NCBI GenBank assembly: GCA_947461915.1
Contig: CANHNG010000016.1
Coordinates: 1 to 12,373, forward strand
Reading direction: 5' to 3'
DNA length: 12,373 bases
Origin: Flavobacteriaceae bacterium
GTDB lineage: Bacteria; Bacteroidota; Bacteroidia; Flavobacteriales; Flavobacteriaceae
The stretch's first letter is position 1, and each line of letters starts with the position of its first letter. Below are positions 1-6,057 of this stretch, one piece after another. Made by a program: the position numbers and the translations under genes. The notes below the pieces were generated by a model. It was not told the origin of the DNA and ran no database searches. It saw nothing but the letters and a program-made list of their open reading frames with translations.

Positions 1-243
1 CAGCAATTGCGGAACGAAGCGCACCGATTTGGGATTACTTTTCATCGGGATAAAAGGAGTAAAGCGGCGCTTAATTCTTCGATGGAAAGCATTCCGGGAA
101 TTGGAGAAAAGACAATGCTGGCGTTAATCCAACATTTCAAAAGTGTTAAAAGATTGAAACTAGTCACAGAAAAAGAAATTTCTGAGGTGGTAGGGGTTTC
201 AAAAGCCAAAAAAATTACCGACTTTTACAAGACCAAAAGCTAA
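1..243 (+). CDS. uvrC: UvrABC excinuclease subunit C, C-terminal end (5'-truncated by window)
   Basis: This is the last 80 codons of UvrC, the subunit that makes the incisions on both sides of a DNA lesion in nucleotide excision repair. The frame is open from base 1 (reads Gln-Gln-Leu-Arg-Asn-Glu-Ala-His-Arg-Phe), so the TTG at base 7 is an internal Leu codon and not a start. The segment EAHRFGITFHR is the conserved end of the UvrC RNase H-like endonuclease domain. It is followed by the C-terminal double helix-hairpin-helix DNA-binding region: SIPGIGEKT is the first hairpin and VVGVSKAKKI the second. The stop is TAA at 241-243. The next gene starts only 3 bases later on the same strand, so co-transcription is likely. 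The identification is firm; the rest of the gene lies upstream of the window. Confidence 0.93.
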   Translation, partial: QQLRNEAHRFGITFHRDKRSKAALNSSMESIPGIGEKTMLALIQHFKSVKRLKLVTEKEISEVVGVSKAKKITDFYKTKS

Positions 244-246
244 TTA

Positions 247-2445
247 ATGAAAAAGTCTACTTTATTTGTTTTTCTTTTTTTCAGTTTCCTGTCTTCTTTT
301 TCACAAGATTCTATTAAAAAACCCAAAATAGGACTAGTTTTGAGTGGGGGTGGAGCCAAAGGGTTTGCTCATATTGGTGTATTGAAAGTATTGGAACAGG
401 CCGGAGTAAAGGTTGATTATATTGGCGGAACTAGCATGGGAGCCGTTGTTGGGGGGCTTTATGCTTCAGGATTCAGTGCTACTCAAATAGATTCTATTTT
501 TGGAACTATAAACTATGATTACTTACTTAAAGATTTTATCCCTCGTACCTCGAAAAATTTTTATGAAAAAAGAAACGATGAGTTATATGCATTTGTTTTG
601 CCGATTAACAAGTTCAAAGTTGGAATTCCTCAAGCCTTATCAAAAGGGATGTATAATTACAATATATTAAGTTCCTTAACTAGAAACGTAAAACATATAA
701 GAGATTTCAACGAGTTGAAAATCCCATTTTTGTGCATGGCTACAAATATAGAAACAGGTGAAAAAGTTACTATAAACAAAGGCAATTTAGCTAATGCTAT
801 GATTGCAAGTTCCGCATTTCCCTCCCTATTTTCTCCTGTAGAATTAAATGGTATTTTACTGGTTGATGGAGGTGTCTCAAATAATTATCCTATAGAGGAA
901 GTTAAAAAAATGGGTGCCGACATTATTATTGGGGTGGATGTCCAAGATGGTTTATTGAATAGAACAGAACTTATAGACGCGACCAAAATTTTGGGTCAGG
1001 TTACAACACTTCAATCCATAGAAAAAATGAAGTCGAAAAAAACAGATACTGATATTTATATAAAACCGGACATCAAGAGTTTTGGCCTCCTATCATTTGA
1101 TAGGAGGCTTGATATTATTGAAAAAGGTGAAGAGGCTTCCTTTGCGGTTTATGAACAATTAAAGAAATACGGAAACAACGATTACAAATCTAATAATTTA
1201 AAAATAAAAGTTGACAGTATTCAGATTAAGAATATCATTATAAATAATTTAAAAAACTTCACCCGCTCTTACATTAAGGGAAAATTAGGCTTTAAGGAAG
1301 GTGAAAAAATCAGCTATACCGATTTAAAAATAGGAATTGATAACTTAAATGCCACCCAAAACTTTAGCGCTATTCAATATTCCTTTGAAAATAATGATTC
1401 AAGGGAAGACTTTATATTAACTTTAAATGAAAATCCCAATAAAGCTTTTTTAAAATTTGGAGTGCATTATGATGGGTTATTGAAAAGTGCAGTTTTGTTG
1501 AATCTAACCCAGAAAAATTTTTTTAAAAAAAATGATTTTGCCTCTTTAGACATCGTCTTAGGGGATAATTTAAGGTATAATCTGGATTATTATATCGACA
1601 ACGGCTTTTATTGGAGTTTTGGATTAAAATCCCAATTAAATCAATTTAATAGAAATGTGGCCAAAGAAATAAGTGGTTTAAATCAGGAATCACCTGATAT
1701 AAAATCCATCAATATTGATTTTTTAGATTTAACCAATCAGGCATATTTTCAAACCTTATTCGCACAAAAGTTTTTGATAGGTTCGGGTATTGAATTCAAA
1801 TTCTTAAATATAAAGTCCGAATCCCTCGACAGTAAATCAACCATAATCGATAAAAGCAACTATTTAAGTGCATATGGGTATGTAAAATTCGATTCTTTTG
1901 ACAACAAATATTTCCCCAATAAAGGATGGTGTTTTTCAGGCGATATTCAATCTTATTTACTATCTTCTGATTATACCAAAACATTTAACCCTTTTTCTAT
2001 TGCGAAGGCCGATTTTGCAATTGTCAAAACGGTTTTTAATAAAATAACCCTAAAATTTCAAGCGGACGGCGGTTTTACAGTTGGTAATGAAAACCTCCCT
2101 TTTTTTAAATTTGCTCTAGGGGGTTTCGGATATACTACTTTAAATAATTTCAAGAATTTTTATGGGTATGATTTTTTGGGTATAACTGCCAATAGTTATA
2201 TAAAAACCGCTACAACTTTTGACTACGAAATTTTTAAAAAAAATCACATCAATTTGTCTGCTAATTTTGCCAATCTCGAAGATAACCTTTTCCATTCCTT
2301 AGATTGGTTATCAATTCCAAAATATTCTGGTTATGCTTTCGGTTATGGGTTAGAAACCATAATTGGCCCTATAGAGATTAAGTATTCTTGGTCACCTGAA
2401 ACCGGGAAAGGGTTTGCTTGGTTTAATGTTGGATTTGGGTTTTAA
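247..2445 (+). CDS. Patatin-like phospholipase fused to POTRA and outer-membrane beta-barrel (PlpD-type, type Vd autotransporter)
   Basis: The 732-residue product is predicted to be an exported lipid acyl hydrolase carried by its own outer-membrane barrel. Residues 1-19 form a signal peptide (MKK, a Phe/Leu-rich core, then SFS before Gln20). No lipobox Cys is seen. The patatin domain spans about 27-300: oxyanion motif GGGAKG (34-39), nucleophile elbow GTSMG with Ser63, and the DGG motif with Asp207, so the Ser-Asp dyad is intact. Residues about 318-398 look like a single POTRA domain, and from about 399 to the end there are alternating aromatic/polar strands of a BamA/Omp85-like barrel, with a terminal Phe as in an outer-membrane beta-signal. 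Domain order and length agree with Pseudomonas PlpD (about 728 residues). PlpD relatives act on phospholipids; the substrate here is unknown. The gene follows uvrC by 3 bases and has no visible promoter of its own. It looks more AT-rich than uvrC, although I did not count. Confidence 0.9.
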   Translation: MKKSTLFVFLFFSFLSSFSQDSIKKPKIGLVLSGGGAKGFAHIGVLKVLEQAGVKVDYIGGTSMGAVVGGLYASGFSATQIDSIFGTINYDYLLKDFIPRTSKNFYEKRNDELYAFVLPINKFKVGIPQALSKGMYNYNILSSLTRNVKHIRDFNELKIPFLCMATNIETGEKVTINKGNLANAMIASSAFPSLFSPVELNGILLVDGGVSNNYPIEEVKKMGADIIIGVDVQDGLLNRTELIDATKILGQVTTLQSIEKMKSKKTDTDIYIKPDIKSFGLLSFDRRLDIIEKGEEASFAVYEQLKKYGNNDYKSNNLKIKVDSIQIKNIIINNLKNFTRSYIKGKLGFKEGEKISYTDLKIGIDNLNATQNFSAIQYSFENNDSREDFILTLNENPNKAFLKFGVHYDGLLKSAVLLNLTQKNFFKKNDFASLDIVLGDNLRYNLDYYIDNGFYWSFGLKSQLNQFNRNVAKEISGLNQESPDIKSINIDFLDLTNQAYFQTLFAQKFLIGSGIEFKFLNIKSESLDSKSTIIDKSNYLSAYGYVKFDSFDNKYFPNKGWCFSGDIQSYLLSSDYTKTFNPFSIAKADFAIVKTVFNKITLKFQADGGFTVGNENLPFFKFALGGFGYTTLNNFKNFYGYDFLGITANSYIKTATTFDYEIFKKNHINLSANFANLEDNLFHSLDWLSIPKYSGYAFGYGLETIIGPIEIKYSWSPETGKGFAWFNVGFGF

Positions 2446-2519
2446 TTTTTGGTAAAAACACCCTATATTATAAGTAGTAGAATATAGCTTGATCAGAACA
2501 ACTTCGATTTGTTATTAGA

Positions 2520-2560
2520 AGAAGCCTGTATTGAATAAATTATTAATTTTAGGGACTTCT
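2520..2560. terminator. Possible weak hairpin between convergent genes
   Basis: The 121-base gap between the convergent patatin and RCC1 genes contains an interrupted inverted repeat. AGAAG-CCT (2520-2527) can pair with AGG-GA-CTTCT (2551-2560, two-base bulge), and the AT-rich loop contains a further short palindrome. It could end transcription from the patatin gene, since GGCGTTTT follows it. The stem is short and the T-run poor, so this is a guess. Nothing else is seen in this gap. Confidence 0.2.
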
Positions 2561-2566
2561 GGCGTT

Positions 2567-3931
2567 TTACTCTTTTATAAACTTGCTTGCTTTGGTATTT
2601 GCGATCTTGATATAATAAATACCTTTTGATAAATGCTCCACGTTGATGGTTGTTTCGCCTTCGTTAAGTTTTCCTTTTAAAACGATTTTTCCTAGAAAAT
2701 CGCTTAGGGTATAGGGCTGATTGGCAATAGTAGCATCAACTTTTATATTTAAAACACTTGAAGTGGGATTAGGATATACATTTATGTTATTTTCATAAAA
2801 CGTATCTGTACCTAAAGCGGTACAATTAATTTGTGTTGGAATAGTTTTATCAATGATTGTACCATCGCCCAATTGGCCAATATCATTACGCCCCCAAGCA
2901 TATAGAGTTCCATCGGTTTTTAATGCCGTACTAAACCCATTTCCAGCAGTAACCTGCTTCCAATTGTTTGCATTTCCAATTTGAATAGGAGTATTTTTAT
3001 TTATAGTTGCGCCATCACCTAATTGTCCATAATCATTTTTTCCCCAGGCCCATAGAGTGCCATCCGTTTTTATGGCAAGAGAATGCCCATTCCCCACACT
3101 AATAGATTTCCAATTATTTGCAAATCCAATTTGTGTAAGAGTATAATAGATAATAGTCGAATCATTAGAAAAAACATTAGAGTTTAATTCCCAAGCCCAA
3201 ATTGTCCCATCAGTTTTTAAAGCCAATGTGGGAAATCCAGCAGAAATATTTTTCCAATTGTTTGCAGTTCCAATTTGTATGGGAGTGCTTTTATTTATAG
3301 TTGTGCCATCTCCTAATTGACCTCCAGAATTACTTCCCCAAGCCCATAGCGTCCCATCAGTTTTTATTGCAAAACTAGAAGTGAAATCAGTTGAGACTGA
3401 GCTCCAATTATTTGCAGTTCCAATTTGTGTAGGAGTGTAGTTGTCTATAGTTGTTCCATTACCTAATTGACCAACATTATTCCATCCCAAAGCCCATAGC
3501 GTCCCATCAGTTTTTATGGCAATGGTAGACTCATATCCAGCTGTAACCGATTTCCAATTACTCGCAGTTCCAATTTGTGTAGGAGTGTAGTTGTCTATAG
3601 TTGTTCCATTACCTAATTGACCACTAGAATTACTTCCCCAAGCCCAAAGTGTTCCATCTGTTTTTATAGCAACAATATGATATACTCCACTGTAAATAGA
3701 TTTCCAATTTGTGCTTGTCCCAATTTGAATTGGAACAGTAATTGGAATTGGATTTCCTCCGTCATTTACACCACTTATAAGATAGGCATCTCCATTAGAC
3801 CATAAAGTGCCATCAGTTTTTATTTTGAAACATTCGTATCCATATCCCCCCTCATAAATTGAATTCCAACATTGGGAATTGATGGTTTGAGTGGTTAACG
3901 CTAGCACAATAAATAGTAGTATTTTTTTCAT
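2567..3931 (-). CDS. Secreted RCC1-repeat beta-propeller protein with type IX secretion C-terminal sorting domain
   Basis: The product has 454 residues. Residues 1-19 are a signal peptide (MKKILLFIVLAL core, cleavage probably before Gln20). From about residue 35 to 375 there are seven units of about 50 residues built on KTDGTLWAWGxNxxGQLGDGT followed by TPxQIGTANNWKSVxAG, the RCC1/BLIP-II type of propeller blade. Unit 5 keeps KTDGTIWAW but has lost the GQLGDGT core. Residues about 382-454 (NINVYPNPTSS, a KLNEGETTINVEHL segment, GIYYIKI, and final KFIKE) are a type-A Por sorting domain, so the protein should cross the outer membrane by the type IX system and be released or anchored on the surface. 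RCC1-like propellers usually bind proteins or ligands; no catalytic residues are evident and the target is unknown. A promoter lies just upstream, so it is probably transcribed separately from the flavoprotein gene 67 bases upstream. Confidence 0.9.
   Translation of the reverse strand: MKKILLFIVLALTTQTINSQCWNSIYEGGYGYECFKIKTDGTLWSNGDAYLISGVNDGGNPIPITVPIQIGTSTNWKSIYSGVYHIVAIKTDGTLWAWGSNSSGQLGNGTTIDNYTPTQIGTASNWKSVTAGYESTIAIKTDGTLWALGWNNVGQLGNGTTIDNYTPTQIGTANNWSSVSTDFTSSFAIKTDGTLWAWGSNSGGQLGDGTTINKSTPIQIGTANNWKNISAGFPTLALKTDGTIWAWELNSNVFSNDSTIIYYTLTQIGFANNWKSISVGNGHSLAIKTDGTLWAWGKNDYGQLGDGATINKNTPIQIGNANNWKQVTAGNGFSTALKTDGTLYAWGRNDIGQLGDGTIIDKTIPTQINCTALGTDTFYENNINVYPNPTSSVLNIKVDATIANQPYTLSDFLGKIVLKGKLNEGETTINVEHLSKGIYYIKIANTKASKFIKE
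2807..3829 (-). repeat. Seven in-gene RCC1 repeats of about 147-162 bases
   Basis: Seven tandem coding units with a period of about 150 bases encode the RCC1 blades. They are still similar at the DNA level. Bases 3414-3473 and 3564-3623 are identical over 60 bases at an offset of exactly 150 (units 3 and 2 of the protein). Other units share shorter stretches, such as the sequence coding for TDGTLWAWG. This suggests recent duplication or gene conversion among units, whereas unit 5 (around 3120-3240) has diverged. Confidence 0.9.
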
Positions 3932-3950
3932 AAGTCACTTTTTTCGAACA

Positions 3951-3958
3951 CAAATGTA
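3951..3958 (-). promoter_or_regulatory. Candidate promoter -7 element for the RCC1 gene
   Basis: The - strand reads TACATTTG, a full match to the Bacteroidota -7 element TAnnTTTG, 19 bases before the ATG of the RCC1 gene. No TTG is seen at the usual -33 distance, so only half of the promoter matches. It sits in the 67-base gap after the flavoprotein stop codon and suggests separate transcription with a short leader. Confidence 0.5.
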
Positions 3959-3998
3959 AGATAATTAATTCTTTATGAAAAAATTGTAATATTTAATT

Positions 3999-5216
3999 TT
4001 AGTTAGAGGCAACAGCATTCGCCACAATAAAGCCGCTCGTCCAGGCATTCTGAAAATTAAATCCGCCGGTAATAGCGTCTATATTGACAATTTCTCCGGC
4101 AAAGTATAGATTCTCCTGTACCTTGCTTTCCATAGTTTTAAAATTGATTTCCTTTAAATCGATTCCGCCGGCAGTCACAAATTCTTCTTTGAAAGTGCTT
4201 TTTCCGTTGACCTGAAAACTGGAATTTGTCAATTGATGGGCCAAGTTTTGTAATTGTATTTTCGACAGATCCGCCCATTTGGTCTCACTTTCAATACTCG
4301 ATGCGAGAACCAAACTTTCCCAAAGACGATTTGGGAAGTCGAAAGGCGATTTTTTGGATACCGCTTTCTTGGACTGTTCCTGTTTTAAATCTTTTAGGGT
4401 TTTTTCGGCACCTTCAGGGGTAATATCATTCAGCCAATTGATGAAAATGGTAAATTGGTAATTTTTGTTGTGTAAAATCAGGGCACCCCAAGCCGACAAT
4501 TTCAAAATGGCGGGACCGCTCATACCCCAATGTGTGATTAACAAAGGACCTGTCGATTCGAGTTTAGTATCTTTTACTTTTACAGAAACTATTGCCGAAA
4601 CTCCTGGAAGTTCTTTTATTCTTGAATCTTTGATGTTGAAAGTAAATAAGGAAGGGACTGGAGAAACGATGGCGTGACCAAAAGTCTGCAGCATTTCCCA
4701 TACTTTGGGGTTGCTTCCTGTGGCGAGAATTAATTTTTCGGCAATGTAGGTTTCCGATTGTGTTTCCACTTTCCAAAAGTTATCCTTTTTGAAAATCGAT
4801 CGGACACTTTGCCCCGTTAAAACAGCAATTCCTAATTTTTGGGTGGCCTGTAGGAAACAATCAATAATAGATTGCGATGAATTAGAAACGGGAAACATGC
4901 GTCCATCGTCCTCGATTTTGAGTGCTACGCCGTGGTTGCCGAACCACTCTATCGTATCGCCAGAACAAAACTGATGAAAAGGACCCCGCAATTCTTTTTC
5001 GCCACGGGGGTAAAATTTCACCAATTCATTGGGCTCAAAACAAGCATGAGTCACGTTACATCTTCCGCCGCCAGAAATTCTGACTTTTGATAAAACTTCG
5101 CTTCCGCGTTCCAGAATAGCGACTTTCAGTTTCGGATTCTTCTCTACAATATTGATTGCTGTAAAAAACCCTGCTGCGCCACCGCCCACAATAATGATAT
5201 CGAAATTTGAGTTCAT
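3999..5216 (-). CDS. BaiN/HI0933-family FAD-dependent oxidoreductase
   Basis: The 405-residue flavoprotein belongs to the HI0933/BaiN family (often labelled NAD(P)/FAD-dependent oxidoreductase or aminoacetone oxidase family). It starts with the Rossmann dinucleotide motif IIVGGGAAG (8-16), has the family signature KVRISGGGRCNVT (44-56), and ends with FAGEIVNIDAITGGFNFQNAW near residues 372-392, the FAD-contacting C-terminal motif. Clostridial BaiN reduces bile-acid intermediates, but most members, including this one, have no proven substrate. The frame stays open 28 codons further upstream, to 5300. The start at 5216 is preferred because those 28 residues (rich in Lys, Arg and Asn) are unlike the family, the Rossmann strand begins right after this Met, and the ATG overlaps the TGA of the upstream phosphodiesterase gene as ATGA, typical of translational coupling. 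Length fits the family (about 400). Confidence 0.88.
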   Translation of the reverse strand: MNSNFDIIIVGGGAAGFFTAINIVEKNPKLKVAILERGSEVLSKVRISGGGRCNVTHACFEPNELVKFYPRGEKELRGPFHQFCSGDTIEWFGNHGVALKIEDDGRMFPVSNSSQSIIDCFLQATQKLGIAVLTGQSVRSIFKKDNFWKVETQSETYIAEKLILATGSNPKVWEMLQTFGHAIVSPVPSLFTFNIKDSRIKELPGVSAIVSVKVKDTKLESTGPLLITHWGMSGPAILKLSAWGALILHNKNYQFTIFINWLNDITPEGAEKTLKDLKQEQSKKAVSKKSPFDFPNRLWESLVLASSIESETKWADLSKIQLQNLAHQLTNSSFQVNGKSTFKEEFVTAGGIDLKEINFKTMESKVQENLYFAGEIVNIDAITGGFNFQNAWTSGFIVANAVASN

Positions 5217-5899
5217 AGTCTGTCTGGGAAATCTGAAATGATTCCGTTTACGTCGAATGATTTTATTTTTTGAATTGCTGTTGCAGTATTCACCGTCCAA
5301 GGATAAATCTCAAATCCGCTTTCCTGCATCAAAACTACATTTTCTTTCGATACTAATCTATACTTTGGATGGATAGAAAATGCTTTTATTTTTTTGGCGA
5401 AATCCAAGGCTTGTTTAATGGAATGGCCTGTCAAAACACCGATTCGGATTTTTGGACTCAAAAAGCGGACCTCTTCCAGCATTTTCCAATCGAAACTAGA
5501 AATTAAAAACTGATGGTAATTCCAATTTTTTTCTGAAACATACCAGTTAATTAATTCAATTACCGGTTTTGCAGTTGCACTTCCTTTGAGTTCTATATTG
5601 ATAAAACAACGCTGGTTTACCAAATCAAAAACCTCGGAGAGCGTAGGGATTTGTTGCTCTTTTTGTATTTGAAAACTTTTCAATTCCTGCAATGAGAATT
5701 TGTTTACGAATCCTTTTTCATTGGTTGTTCTGTCGATGGTTTCATCATGAATAACTATAATTGCTCCATCATGGCTCAAATTTACATCGAGTTCGATTCC
5801 ATCAGCACCTAGATCAATTGCTTTTTGGAAAGAAATCAAAGTGTTTTCGGGTTCATAACCCTTCGCCCCTCGATGACCTATTTTCAGCATTTTTTTCAT
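5213..5899 (-). CDS. Glycerophosphodiester phosphodiesterase (GDPD family)
   Basis: The product hydrolyses glycerophosphodiesters from phospholipid breakdown to glycerol-3-phosphate plus an alcohol. Numbered from the longest start at 5914, the motifs are HRGAKGYEPENT with His14, the metal ligands Glu41 and Asp43 in IELDV, and His56 in VIHDETIDRTT. ELKG follows later, and the end WTVNTATAIQKIKSFDVNGIISDFP is typical of the TIM-barrel C-terminus. No signal peptide is seen, so it should be cytoplasmic. Three Met codons precede KIGHRG, at 5914, 5899 and 5890. I chose 5899 (MKKMLKIGHRG, 228 residues) because the extra MLPNT is not conserved and the candidate promoter at 5925-5954 would leave almost no leader for 5914. 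The stop overlaps the flavoprotein start by 4 bases, indicating a two-gene unit. Which phosphodiester it prefers cannot be told. Confidence 0.9.
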   Translation of the reverse strand: MKKMLKIGHRGAKGYEPENTLISFQKAIDLGADGIELDVNLSHDGAIIVIHDETIDRTTNEKGFVNKFSLQELKSFQIQKEQQIPTLSEVFDLVNQRCFINIELKGSATAKPVIELINWYVSEKNWNYHQFLISSFDWKMLEEVRFLSPKIRIGVLTGHSIKQALDFAKKIKAFSIHPKYRLVSKENVVLMQESGFEIYPWTVNTATAIQKIKSFDVNGIISDFPDRL

Positions 5900-5924
5900 T
5901 GTATTTGGGAGCATTATTGAACTA

Positions 5925-5954
5925 TAAATTTAAACGGAGACCTGAATTGCACAA
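5925..5954 (-). promoter_or_regulatory. Candidate promoter for the phosphodiesterase-flavoprotein pair
   Basis: On the - strand, TTTTTG (its TTG at 5952-5954) is followed after exactly 19 bases by TAAATTTA (5925-5932), one mismatch from the Bacteroidota consensus TAnnTTTG. Transcription would start near 5919, giving about 20 bases of leader to the ATG at 5899. It lies in the 158-base gap after the phosphorylase gene. That gap otherwise holds only AT-rich sequence and an A/T-only hairpin near 5970-6000, too weak to call a terminator. Confidence 0.35.
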
Positions 5955-6057
5955 AAATTGTTACGCCATAAAAAAGGCATATCTAAAAGGGTTTTTTTAG
6001 CCATTAAGTGTTTTCAATACGTTGTCGATTTGGAACTAAAAAATAAATGTTTCTGCT

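Noticed and set aside
7..9. TTG at base 7 as the start of a small gene
   Set aside because: The frame is open to the window edge and the encoded sequence is the conserved interior of UvrC.
2807..3829. CRISPR-like regular spacing of repeats
   Set aside because: The roughly 150-base units are in-frame protein-coding RCC1 blades with no short palindromic repeats or unique spacers.
5217..5300. N-terminal extension of the BaiN-family flavoprotein by 28 codons
   Set aside because: The extra residues are basic and unlike the family, they overlap the end of the phosphodiesterase gene, and the internal ATG gives the classic ATGA overlap and Rossmann start.
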